NCBI RefSeq assembly: GCF_011045125.1
Contig: NZ_JAAKZF010000035.1
Location: forward strand, 1-61,605
Direction of reading: 5' to 3'
From: Allomesorhizobium camelthorni
Lineage (GTDB): Bacteria; Pseudomonadota; Alphaproteobacteria; Rhizobiales; Rhizobiaceae
DNA length: 61,605 nt
Part shown: piece by piece, positions 47,409 to 54,835 of the stretch
Layout: every line of letters starts with the position of its first letter
Position numbering within the stretch: position 1 is the first letter of the stretch
Notes under the pieces: generated by a model
The model's input: only the letters and a program-made list of their open reading frames with translations
Database searches by the model: none
What the model was told of the DNA's origin: nothing
Made by a program: the position numbers and the translations under genes

Positions 47409-47816
47409 TGTCCCTGTCCCAAATCCCTCGGATGTCCCTTCCGATTGGATGTCACCATAGCGCCCGGTCGTGAATGATCCGTGAACGCGATGTTAATCTT
47501 CGCCAGGATTTGTCCCGGTTCGTGGCTGAAATGCGTTTGATTCGCGGCGTTTGAGCGCCAAAGCGCAACATTCCACCGCCTGTGCCTTTTGCATCACACC
47601 TGTTTCACGAGGATGCCGCCCGGGATGAATTTCGTTTCCGGGCGAGGTTACAGAAGGAACTTCTTTGCTCCTTCGCGCCGAGGGATTTTAGCGCCGGATT
47701 TGGGAACCGCGCCAAGTGCCGAGCGTTCGGTGTCCAGAGCGTGGACACTCCCGCCTGGCAGGCCGGCTTGGCTGGGCCTGCATTCCCAATCAACACGAAC
47801 AGGAAGGGCCAAGGCC
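47409..47816. other. Leader region of the DUF892 gene
   Basis: A 408-nt stretch without a supported gene. It contains the sigma-EcfG-type promoter at 47703-47727 and a short hairpin (GGCGTTTGAGCGCC) near 47548. Open frames in it lack ribosome sites. I see nothing else. Confidence 0.6.
47703..47727 (+). promoter_or_regulatory. Sigma-EcfG-type promoter of the DUF892 gene
   Basis: GGAAC at 47703-47707, a 16-nt spacer and CGTT at 47724-47727: a perfect match to the alphaproteobacterial general stress promoter. The start site near 47734 gives a leader of about 80 nt. Confidence 0.75.
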
Positions 47817-48323
47817 ATGGGTTTTTTTTCGAAAGACATCAAATCGCTGGACGATCTCTTCGTGCACACGCTGCAGGACATCTACTATGCCGAGAAGCAG
47901 ATCGAAAAGTCGCTGCCTGACATGATCACCAAGGCGACCAACCCGCAGCTCAAGCAGGGTTTTGAAAAGCACCTGGAGGAGACCAAGGGTCACATTCAAC
48001 GCGTCGAGCAGGTCTTCCAGATGCACGGCGTGCCGGCCAAGACGGTGAACTGCCCGGCCATAGATGGCATTATCGAGGAGGCCGATGAGGTCGCCGGCGA
48101 CGTCGACGACAAGCAGGTCCTCGACGCGGCGCTGATCGCCGCCGCGCAGGCCGTCGAGCACTACGAGATCACGCGCTACGGCACGCTGGTCGAATGGGCC
48201 AAGCAGCTCGGCCGCGACGACTGCGCCTCGGTGCTGAAGGAGAACCTCGAAGAAGAGAAGGCCACCGACAAGAAGCTGACCGTGCTGGCCGAAAGCAAGA
48301 TCAACCTGCAGGCTGCCGAGTAG
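47817..48323 (+). CDS. DUF892/YciF-type ferritin-like protein
   Basis: A 168-residue four-helix-bundle protein of the YciE/YciF family, ferritin-like stress proteins of unclear reaction. It has SLDDLFVHTLQDIYYAEKQI, with the first Glu ligand region, LKQGFEKHLEETKGHIQRVE, AALIAAAQAVEHYEITRYGT and AKQLGRDDCASVLKENLEEE. Paired Glu and His residues in these helices could form a di-iron site. The start follows an AGGAAGGG site. The stress promoter upstream and the terminator directly after it make it a single-gene unit. Confidence 0.93.
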   Translation: MGFFSKDIKSLDDLFVHTLQDIYYAEKQIEKSLPDMITKATNPQLKQGFEKHLEETKGHIQRVEQVFQMHGVPAKTVNCPAIDGIIEEADEVAGDVDDKQVLDAALIAAAQAVEHYEITRYGTLVEWAKQLGRDDCASVLKENLEEEKATDKKLTVLAESKINLQAAE

Positions 48324-48342
48324 GTGCAAATTGAAGCTGAAG

Positions 48343-48369
48343 GGCCGGCGAGGGATCGCCGGCCTTTTC
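48343..48369 (+). terminator. Rho-independent terminator after the DUF892 gene
   Basis: GGCCGGCGA (48343-48351) pairs with TCGCCGGCC (48356-48364), with a 4-nt loop, followed by TTTT. It lies 20 nt after the stop and also faces the end of the convergent ArsR gene. Confidence 0.85.
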
Positions 48370-48379
48370 GCGTCGTCGC

Positions 48380-49060
48380 TTAGGCCAAGAACGCCTTCTC
48401 GAACGCCATCTTGCCCTTGGGCGAAAACACGATGGCGCGGCTTTCGGCTTCGCGCCTTGCCCATTTCTCCGCAATGATCTTGTCGAGGATGGCGGCGCCC
48501 AGCGCGCCGGCGAGGTGAGATCGCCGCACGCTCCAGTCCAGGCAGGCGCGGCAGATCGGGCGGCGCTGCTTGCGAAAGGCTTCGGTGTCGATGCCGACCG
48601 CAGCGAAATGCGGCGGGCCGGATTTGCCGAGCCGGATCTCGTCGCCGTCGGCGATCAGGACGCCCCGCGCCAGGAACCCGTCAAGCATGGCTACGGCGTG
48701 CTCGCCAGCCAAATGGTCGTAGCAGATGCGCGCCTCGCGCATGACGGCATCGCGCGGGCCGGGCCTTGTCCGCTGGGGGCCGACGGCCGCCGCCACGCCG
48801 ATGATCGATTCGAGCATCGCCGCCACCTGGGGACCGGCAAGCGAGTAATAGCGGTGCCGGCCCTGCGCTGCGAGCGACAACAATCCGCCTTCCATCAGCT
48901 TTCCGAGATGCGAACTCGCAGTCTGCGCGGTCACGCCGGCTTCCAGCGCCAACTCGCTCGCGGTCAGAGCGCCGCCGTCCATCAGCGCCGTCAGCATGTT
49001 GGCGCGCGCAGGATCGCCGACCAGATTGGCGATGCGCGATATATCGGGACCGTCTCTCAT
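48380..49060 (-). CDS. ArsR-family transcription regulator
   Basis: A 226-residue regulator, longer than usual for ArsR. The winged helix is at residues 7-85 (LVGDPARANMLTALMDGGAL, TASELALEAGVTAQTASSHL GKLMEGGLL, GRHRYYSLAG). The C-terminal extension contains CRACLDWSVRRSHLAGALGA, a conserved part of a subgroup of these long ArsR proteins in Rhizobiales. No clear metal-binding Cys pair lies in the winged helix. It diverges from the small DUF1127 gene; target genes are unknown. Confidence 0.9.
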   Translation of the reverse strand: MRDGPDISRIANLVGDPARANMLTALMDGGALTASELALEAGVTAQTASSHLGKLMEGGLLSLAAQGRHRYYSLAGPQVAAMLESIIGVAAAVGPQRTRPGPRDAVMREARICYDHLAGEHAVAMLDGFLARGVLIADGDEIRLGKSGPPHFAAVGIDTEAFRKQRRPICRACLDWSVRRSHLAGALGAAILDKIIAEKWARREAESRAIVFSPKGKMAFEKAFLA

Positions 49061-49130
49061 ACTTCGACGCTAATCGAACCGTCCGCGTAGGGCAAGTGGT
49101 AATCTCCACCAACAAAAAGAGGAGACGACC

Positions 49131-49352
49131 ATGACCGCCCACCGCACTGTCGCCGACGTCGCCGCGGCCGCTCTGCCTTTGTTGGGGCGATCTCTACACG
49201 CCGCCCACGCCGCCATCCTCTGGCTCGATCGCGTGATCGAGCGCCGCAACCAGCGCCTCGCGCTCGCCGAACTCACCGACGAGCAGCTTGACGATATCGG
49301 CCTCACCCGCCGCGACGTCGAGCGTGAATGCCGGCCCTTCTGGAAGCGCTGA
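49131..49352 (+). CDS. DUF1127 small protein
   Basis: A 73-residue protein ending in a DUF1127 motif: RRNQRLALAELTDEQLDDIG then LTRRDVERECRPFWKR. DUF1127 proteins are small, Arg-rich and linked to RNA turnover and phosphate or carbon metabolism in rhizobia. The N-terminus is Ala-rich and unconserved. AGAGGAGA precedes the ATG. Divergent from the ArsR gene, so it is a possible target of that regulator. Confidence 0.88.
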   Translation: MTAHRTVADVAAAALPLLGRSLHAAHAAILWLDRVIERRNQRLALAELTDEQLDDIGLTRRDVERECRPFWKR

Positions 49353-49468
49353 CGATTTGCCTCGGTGAGAATTGTCTAACCCGAAACATCGCCCGGATGC
49401 TTCGACCGTGATGGAAGCATCTGCATCGCCGGCCTCGCTATCGTCGCCGCATTCTATGGAGAAAGAAA

Positions 49469-49801
49469 ATGACCATCACCTGCTTCATCCGCTACGAGAT
49501 CGACCCGTTCGGCAAGGCCGATTTCGAGGAATACGCCCGCAACTGGGGACAGGCGATCCCGCGTTGCGGCGCCGACCTGATCGGCTATTTCGCCCCGCAC
49601 GAGGGTTCGGCCACGACCGCTTACGGCGTCTACAACATCGAAAACCTGGCCGCATACGAGGCCTATCGCGCCCGGCTCGCCGCCGACCCGATGGGCCGGG
49701 AGAATTACGAATTCGCGCAGGCAAAAAAGTTCATCCGCAAGGAGGACCGCATTTTTCTGAAGCTCGCTTCGGGGCCGCATGCAAGTCTGGTGCAAAGATG
49801 A
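49469..49801 (+). CDS. NIPSNAP-family protein
   Basis: A 110-residue dimeric alpha/beta-barrel (ferredoxin-like) NIPSNAP protein: TITCFIRYEIDPFGKADFEE, GADLIGYFAPHEGSATTAYG VYNI and FIRKEDRIFLKLA. The reaction is unknown. A GGAGAAAG site precedes the ATG. Its stop overlaps the start of the monooxygenase-like gene (ATGA), so these two ferredoxin-fold proteins are co-translated. Confidence 0.88.
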   Translation: MTITCFIRYEIDPFGKADFEEYARNWGQAIPRCGADLIGYFAPHEGSATTAYGVYNIENLAAYEAYRARLAADPMGRENYEFAQAKKFIRKEDRIFLKLASGPHASLVQR

Positions 49802-50157
49802 TCGCAGTCATCTTCGAGGTCACGCCGGCCGCGGGCAAGCGCGACGCTTATCTCGGCATCGCCGCCGAGCTTCGCCCCCTGCTGGAAACGATCGATGGCT
49901 TCATCTCCATCGAGCGCTTCCAGAGCCTGTCGGACCCCGATCGTGTGCTGTCGCTCTCCTTCTTCCGCGACGAGGAAGCGGTCAAAGCCTGGCGCAACAC
50001 AATCGAGCACCGGCAGGCGCAGAGGGCCGGCCGCGGCGGCGTCTTTGCCGACTACCGCCTGCGCATAGCCCATGTCGTGCGCGATTACGGCATGTTCGAG
50101 CGGGTGGAGGTTCCAGCGGATAGCCGGGCTGCGCATGAAGGTGAGTCTTCCGCATAG
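49798..50157 (+). CDS. Antibiotic-biosynthesis-monooxygenase-fold (ABM) protein
   Basis: A 119-residue dimeric alpha/beta-barrel protein of the ABM family: MIAVIFEVTPAAGKRDAYLG, FISIERFQSLSDPDRVLSLS FFRDEEAVKAW and EHRQAQRAGRGGVFADYRLR. The EHRxAQ stretch is typical of one subgroup. It may be a cofactor-free monooxygenase or a heme-degrading relative; the substrate is unknown. ATG at 49798 overlaps the NIPSNAP stop; a longer in-frame opening upstream is only a shadow. Confidence 0.88.
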   Translation: MIAVIFEVTPAAGKRDAYLGIAAELRPLLETIDGFISIERFQSLSDPDRVLSLSFFRDEEAVKAWRNTIEHRQAQRAGRGGVFADYRLRIAHVVRDYGMFERVEVPADSRAAHEGESSA

Positions 50158-50273
50158 GACTCGAGTTGCCGAAATCCGCCGCGAAAGATACATTCTCGGA
50201 GGACAGTTGCTCCCAAACGCCTGCTCCCCAGCCAACCTGTCCGGAAAATGCCGGGCAGCCGAAAGGATGTGCC

Positions 50274-50675
50274 ATGACCAATCGCGCGTCTTGCGGGTGC
50301 GGACAATTACAGCTCGCGTGCGAAGGCGAACCAGTCAGGATTTCAATGTGCCATTGCCTGGCATGCCAGCGCCGGACGGGAAGCGTTTTTGGCGTTCAGG
50401 CGCGGTTCCCTCGTGGCCAGATCACTGCCATCGAAGGCCGCTCGACCCATTTCTCCCGCGTGGCGGGTAGCGGCAATTCCGTCACCTTCCATTTCTGCCC
50501 GGATTGCGGGTCGACGGTCTATTGGGAGTTCAGCGGGATGCCGGACGTTATCGCTGTCGCTGTCGGCGCTTTTGCCGATCCCGGCTTTCCCGAACCGCGA
50601 CACTCGGTTTACGAGGCGCGGCGACACTCCTGGTCCATGATGCCGGCAGGTTTGGTCATGGAGCATCTCGACTGA
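50274..50675 (+). CDS. GFA-family (glutathione-dependent formaldehyde-activating-like) zinc protein
   Basis: A 133-residue Mss4-like fold protein. The zinc ligands are present: Cys7 and Cys9 (ASCGCGQL), Cys26, Cys28 and Cys31 (MCHCLACQRRTG), Cys75 and Cys78 (FCPDCGSTVYW). The family name comes from Gfa, which joins glutathione to formaldehyde, but most members have unknown roles. The start at 50274 follows GAAAGGA. It follows the ABM gene by about 115 nt on the same strand. Confidence 0.92.
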   Translation: MTNRASCGCGQLQLACEGEPVRISMCHCLACQRRTGSVFGVQARFPRGQITAIEGRSTHFSRVAGSGNSVTFHFCPDCGSTVYWEFSGMPDVIAVAVGAFADPGFPEPRHSVYEARRHSWSMMPAGLVMEHLD

Positions 50676-50711
50676 GTTCCGCTACGAGTGATTCCGGCCG
50701 GGGGTGGCTCC

Positions 50712-51695
50712 CTAGGCGTTCCCGATCAGAACGCCCGCCGCGAACACCAGCGCGCCGCCGAGCACCACCTGGAACGTCGCCCGCCAGAACGGCGTCTCCA
50801 TGAAGCGGTTCTGGATGTAGGCGATCGCCCACAGCTCGATAAACACGACGATCGCCGCGAGTGTCGTCGCCGTCCAGAAATGCGGGATGAGATAGGGCAG
50901 GGCGTGGCCGAGCCCGCCGACCGTGGTCATGATGCCGGTCGCCAGCCCGCGCTTTACCGGCGAGCCGCGGCCGGAGAGCCTGCCATCGTCCGAGGCAACC
51001 TCGGTGAAGCCCATCGAAATGCCGGCGCCGATGGAGGCGGCGAGCCCGACCAGAAAAGTCTGCCAGGTGTCGTGGGTGGCAAAGGCGGCGGCGAAGATCG
51101 GCGCCAGCGTCGAGACCGAGCCGTCCATCAGCCCGGCCAGCCCCGGCTGCACATAGGTCAGGACGAACTGCCGCCGTTCGCTCTGCCGCTCCTCCTGCTG
51201 CACATCCTCCGGCGTATGTTTCAGTTCCAGGCGGCGCGCGAGCGATTCGTGCGACTGCTCGGCCACGGCGAGGTCGCCGAGCAGCTTACGCGTCGAGGCG
51301 TCCTCCGCGCGCTTGGCGGCTTCCACATAGAAGCGCTGCGCCTGCCGCTCCATCGCCTCGGCCTGGCCGCGCACCTTCTCGATGCCGAGCGGCCGCACCA
51401 GCCAGTCCGGCTTGCGCTCGAAATAGCCACGGACATGCTCGCGGCGGATCAGCGGGATGCGCTCGCCGAACCGCTTGCGGTGCAGTTCGATGAGCTGGTT
51501 GCGGTGCCCGTCCTCCTCGTCGGCCATGCCGTCGAACACCTTGGCCGATTGCGGAAAATCCTCGCGCAACCCGTCGGCATAGGCGCGGTAGATCCGCCCG
51601 TCATCTTCTTCCGATGAAATCGCCAGCGCCAGTATCTCCTGCTCGCTCAGAGAATCGAAGGAGCGGCGGCCAAAGCCGAATACGCGCGAAAGCAT
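50712..51695 (-). CDS. mbfA: Membrane-bound ferritin-like iron exporter MbfA
   Basis: A 327-residue protein joining an N-terminal ferritin-like (rubrerythrin/Er) domain, about residues 10-160, to a C-terminal VIT1/CCC1 transporter domain. Iron ligands are expected in ILALAISSEEDDGRIYRAYA, KVFDGMADEEDGHRNQLIEL, RFYVEAAKRAEDA and DLAVAEQSHESLARRLELK. The membrane part has GLAGLMDGSVSTLAPIFAAA and SIGAGISMGFTEVASDDGRL. MbfA exports iron and protects against iron and peroxide stress in Agrobacterium and Bradyrhizobium. The ICE box 14 nt upstream fits repression by Irr at low iron. Confidence 0.95.
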   Translation of the reverse strand: MLSRVFGFGRRSFDSLSEQEILALAISSEEDDGRIYRAYADGLREDFPQSAKVFDGMADEEDGHRNQLIELHRKRFGERIPLIRREHVRGYFERKPDWLVRPLGIEKVRGQAEAMERQAQRFYVEAAKRAEDASTRKLLGDLAVAEQSHESLARRLELKHTPEDVQQEERQSERRQFVLTYVQPGLAGLMDGSVSTLAPIFAAAFATHDTWQTFLVGLAASIGAGISMGFTEVASDDGRLSGRGSPVKRGLATGIMTTVGGLGHALPYLIPHFWTATTLAAIVVFIELWAIAYIQNRFMETPFWRATFQVVLGGALVFAAGVLIGNA

Positions 51696-51708
51696 ACTTG
51701 AACGATCC

Positions 51709-51729
51709 AGTTTAGAATGATTCTAAACT
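51709..51729. promoter_or_regulatory. ICE box (Irr-binding operator) between mbfA and the ZIP-like gene
   Basis: AGTTTAGAAT and ATTCTAAACT form a perfect 10-bp inverted repeat around one base, containing the TTTAGAA-N3-TTCTAAA core of iron control elements. It starts 14 nt before the mbfA start codon (minus strand) and 133 nt before the ZIP-like start, so it can repress mbfA directly. Confidence 0.88.
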
Positions 51730-51861
51730 ATGCCTCGTCCGCCAATGCGTCAACGGTTGCGCGCCGGGCGGCCGGCCCCCGATTCGCTCGGGAACCCGTC
51801 ATCCGCGGACGCAACCGTATCGCGCGCGCCACGTTGCTCCTGTCTGCACAAGGAGAGCGGG

Positions 51862-52641
51862 ATGGACGGCCAGTTCCTGATCGTCTTTTCGGTGGCGCTC
51901 GCAGCCGCGCTGGCCTCGCCGCTCGGCGGCGTGATCGCCATATTCGTCCGGCCCTCCAGCCTGTTCCTGTCCATCGCGGTCGGCCTTGCCGGTGGCGTCC
52001 TGCTTGGAACCTTCGCTTTTGAAATGCTGCCGAAGGCGCTGAAACTATCGGGTCTCGCGGTCGGGGTCGCTGGTTTTGCCGTCGGCTTTGCGCTCGTCTA
52101 CGGTCTCGACCTTTACGTCAATCGCGGCGCCGTGGCCGGAAGCCGCGCCGAGCAGAGACAGCGCGTCGAGCGGTTTCATAAGCGTCACCGGCCGCTCGGC
52201 AGCGAGGTCACCGTACTTGCCGGCGCAACCAGCGTGGAAGAACTGATCGAGGGCATTACCATCGGCGTCGGCGCCGCGATTGACCCGACCGTCGCCCTCA
52301 TCGTCGGCCTGGCGATCTTCATCGATAATATCAGCGAAGCCCTCTCGATCGGCGAACTGGCGCGCGAGGAAAGCGGAAAAGACTACAGGGCAAGAACACT
52401 GAAATGGACGGGGTTGATGGGCGCGTCGCTTTTCGGCTCGGCCATGGCGGGTTGGTTCCTGCTGCGCGGCCTGCCCGAAGGCGTCCTCGGGTTTCTGTTG
52501 GCCGTCGGCGCGGGCGGCATGTTCTATCTCACCGTCACCGATCTCATCCCGGAGGCCGAGAGCCACCACTATTTGCAATCCGCCGCCATCGCCGTCGCCA
52601 TCGGCTTCCTGGTTATGCTCGTCCTGTCGGAGTTGGTTTGA
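51862..52641 (+). CDS. ZIP-family-like metal transporter
   Basis: A 259-residue membrane protein with about eight helices and the ZIP layout, including a charged cytoplasmic loop in the middle (SRAEQRQRVERFHKRHRPLG). The two metal-binding helices read SVEELIEGITIGVGAAIDPT and GLAIFIDNISEALSIGELAR, where classical ZIPs have HNxPEG and HxxxE; the histidines are replaced by acidic residues or Asn. It may carry another metal or be a divergent zinc or iron transporter. ATG at 51862 follows AGGAGAG. Sharing an intergenic region with mbfA suggests a role in metal balance. Confidence 0.8.
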   Translation: MDGQFLIVFSVALAAALASPLGGVIAIFVRPSSLFLSIAVGLAGGVLLGTFAFEMLPKALKLSGLAVGVAGFAVGFALVYGLDLYVNRGAVAGSRAEQRQRVERFHKRHRPLGSEVTVLAGATSVEELIEGITIGVGAAIDPTVALIVGLAIFIDNISEALSIGELAREESGKDYRARTLKWTGLMGASLFGSAMAGWFLLRGLPEGVLGFLLAVGAGGMFYLTVTDLIPEAESHHYLQSAAIAVAIGFLVMLVLSELV

Positions 52642-52644
52642 TTC

Positions 52645-53796
52645 CTAATCCAGCGTCCGCCTGAACCGGAGCAGCGCCACCCCGGCAAACAGCGCGACGA
52701 AAATCGTCAGCGCGCCGATTTCACCCGCGATAGCGGGAAATTCGGCGCCCTTCAGCATCACCGCGCGGGTGATGCGCAAAAAGTGCGTCAGCGGAAAAAT
52801 CTCACCAAAAATCTGCGCCCAGTCCGGCATGCCGCGATAGGGGAACATGAAGCCGGAAAGCAGGATCGACGGCAGGAAAAAGAAAAACGTCAGCTGCAGC
52901 GCCTGCATCTGCGTGCGCGCCATGGTCGAGATGGTGTAGCCGAGCAGAACCAGCGACAGCACGAAGACGAGAATGGCGAAGAGCAGGAGCGGCAGCGATC
53001 CCATGAAGGGCACCGAGAACAGCAGCTTTGCCGCGATCAGCACCACGACGACCTGCACAGCCCCGACGACCAGATAGGGCAGCACCTTCCCAAGCATGAT
53101 CTCGAGCGGGCTTGCCGGCATGGCGAGCAGGTTTTCCATCGTGCCGCGTTCGGTCTCGCGGGTCAGCGCGATCGAGGTCATCATCACCATGGTCATCTGC
53201 AGGATCACGCCGAGCAAGCCGGGCACGATGTTGTATTGTGAGATGCCTTCGGGATTGTAGCGCCGGTGCACCACCACCTCGAGCTGGCTCCTTGCATTCT
53301 CCGCCGCCGCTGCCTCCATCCCGCGTTCGCGCAGCAGTGCATTGGCGGCGACCGTACCGAGCGTCGAGATCGCCCCGCTCGCCACCGCCGGGTCGGTCGC
53401 GTCGGCTTCGATCAGCAATTGCGGGTTGTCGCCCCGCTCCACCCGGCGGGCAAAATCGGACGGGATCGTCACCACGAAGGCGACGCTGCCGCTGGCCATC
53501 AGCGCTTCGGCCTCGGCAGCGTTCTCGGCGACATGGTCGAAGCGATAATAGCCGGTCGTCTGCAGCGCCGAGACCATGGCGCGTGTATAGTGATCGTTGC
53601 TAGTCGCGACCAGCGCCGCCGGCAGGCTTTTCGGGTCGTTGTTGATGGCATAGCCGAACAGCACGAGCTGCATCAGCGGAACGCCGAGCATCATGGCGAA
53701 GGTGATGCGGTCGCGCCGCATCTGGATGAACTCCTTCAGCAGCAGCGCGCCCAGCCTGGCGAAGGAGAACACCGAACTGACGCCGTATTGTTTCAT
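52645..53796 (-). CDS. ABC-2 type efflux permease (YbhR/YbhS-like)
   Basis: A 383-residue permease of the DrrB/YhhJ class. Helix 1 (DRITFAMMLGVPLMQLVLFG) is followed by a large periplasmic domain (about 60-185), then five helices, including IVPGLLGVILQMTMVMMTSI and TRETERGTMENLLAMPASPL, the conserved coupling segment, and FFFFLPSILLSGFMFPYRGM. It is the only permease gene here, whereas E. coli has ybhS and ybhR, so it probably forms a homodimer. The start overlaps the ATPase stop (ATGA). Confidence 0.9.
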   Translation of the reverse strand: MKQYGVSSVFSFARLGALLLKEFIQMRRDRITFAMMLGVPLMQLVLFGYAINNDPKSLPAALVATSNDHYTRAMVSALQTTGYYRFDHVAENAAEAEALMASGSVAFVVTIPSDFARRVERGDNPQLLIEADATDPAVASGAISTLGTVAANALLRERGMEAAAAENARSQLEVVVHRRYNPEGISQYNIVPGLLGVILQMTMVMMTSIALTRETERGTMENLLAMPASPLEIMLGKVLPYLVVGAVQVVVVLIAAKLLFSVPFMGSLPLLLFAILVFVLSLVLLGYTISTMARTQMQALQLTFFFFLPSILLSGFMFPYRGMPDWAQIFGEIFPLTHFLRITRAVMLKGAEFPAIAGEIGALTIFVALFAGVALLRFRRTLD

Positions 53797-54710
53797 GCCA
53801 TATTGTCCTTCGACCCGGCCATGAACTGAATGAACACGTCCTCCAGGCTGGTTTCACCCGGCCTGACGGTGATGCCTTTGCGCTTCCCGATGTCCTCCAG
53901 CGCTGCGTCCAGCAGCTTCTTGTCCGAACCTACGACATGCAGGGTCGTGCCGAACGGCGCGACCTGCTCGACGCCCGGCCGGCCTTCCAGCGCCGCGGCC
54001 ACCTGGTCGAGCCGCGGGCCTTCGACCACGAAAGTTGTCAGTCCGGCATTTTTCACCACTTCGTCGACGGTGCCCGTGGCCAGCAGCTTGCCGTAGGAAA
54101 TATAGCTGATGCGATGGCAGCGCTCGGCCTCGTCCATGTAGTGCGTCGACACCAGCACGGTCAGCCCGCCTTGCGCCAGCCGGTGGATTTCGTCCCAGAA
54201 TTCGCGCCGCGCCTTGGGGTCGACGCCGGCCGTCGGCTCGTCGAGCAGGAGCAGTCTCGGCTCGTGCATGATGCAGGCGGCCAGCGCCAGGCGCTGCTTC
54301 CAGCCGCCCGAAAGCGTGCCGGCAAGCTGGTTGCGCCGCGAGCTCAGGCCCAGATCATCGAGCGTGCGGCCGACATACTCCTCCACCGGCCTCAGCCGGT
54401 ACAGCCGGGCCACGAATTCGAGATTCTCGGCGATCGTCAGATCCTCGTAGAACGAGAACTTCTGCGTCATGTAGCCGACTTCTCGCTTGATCTTCAGGCT
54501 CTCGGTCAGGAGGTCGTAGCCAAGCACCTGGCCTTCGCCTTCGTCGGGGGTCAAGAGCCCGCACATGATGCGGATGGTGGTCGTCTTGCCCGAGCCATTC
54601 GGCCCCAGGAACCCGACGATCTCGCCCTCGGCGACATTCATCGTGACATGGTCGACGACGGTCTTGGTGCCGAAGCGCTTGACGAGATTTCGGACTTCGA
54701 TGGCGTTCAT
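53793..54710 (-). CDS. ABC efflux ATPase (YbhF-like, single domain)
   Basis: A 305-residue ATPase with Walker A GPNGSGKTTTIRIMCG, Q-loop YMTQKFSFYEDLTIAENLEF, signature AGTLSGGWKQRLALAACIMH and Walker B LLLDEPTAGVDPKARREFWD. The H-loop is VLVSTHYMDEAERC. The C-terminal tail resembles drug exporters of the DrrA/CcmA class. E. coli YbhF carries two such domains in one chain; this protein has one. The start is 110 nt after the HlyD-like gene, past facing heptamer arrays. Confidence 0.92.
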   Translation of the reverse strand: MNAIEVRNLVKRFGTKTVVDHVTMNVAEGEIVGFLGPNGSGKTTTIRIMCGLLTPDEGEGQVLGYDLLTESLKIKREVGYMTQKFSFYEDLTIAENLEFVARLYRLRPVEEYVGRTLDDLGLSSRRNQLAGTLSGGWKQRLALAACIMHEPRLLLLDEPTAGVDPKARREFWDEIHRLAQGGLTVLVSTHYMDEAERCHRISYISYGKLLATGTVDEVVKNAGLTTFVVEGPRLDQVAAALEGRPGVEQVAPFGTTLHVVGSDKKLLDAALEDIGKRKGITVRPGETSLEDVFIQFMAGSKDNMA

Positions 54711-54733
54711 GGCGCTGTGCCTTCGGCGGGCCA

Positions 54734-54761
54734 GCGAGTAGCGAATAGTGAGTAGTCAGTA
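54734..54761 (+). repeat. Heptamer array (GTGAGTA-like, four copies)
   Basis: Units GCGAGTA, GCGAATA, GTGAGTA and GTCAGTA lie in tandem on the plus strand. They are the reverse complement of the array at 54801-54835, 39 nt away, so the two arrays could pair in RNA between the HlyD-like and ATPase genes. Confidence 0.8.
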
Positions 54762-54800
54762 GTGGAAGTTGCGTTCGCCATGTTCGTTCCAGTTCTTCAC

Positions 54801-54835
54801 TACTCACTACTCACTACTCACTACTCACTACTCAC
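54801..54835 (+). repeat. Heptamer array (TACTCAC, five perfect copies)
   Basis: Five identical TACTCAC units. On the minus strand the unit reads GTGAGTA. Because seven is not a multiple of three, the array places TAG or TGA stops in all three frames. The last codons and stop of the HlyD-like gene (stop at 54821-54823) lie inside it. Confidence 0.92.
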
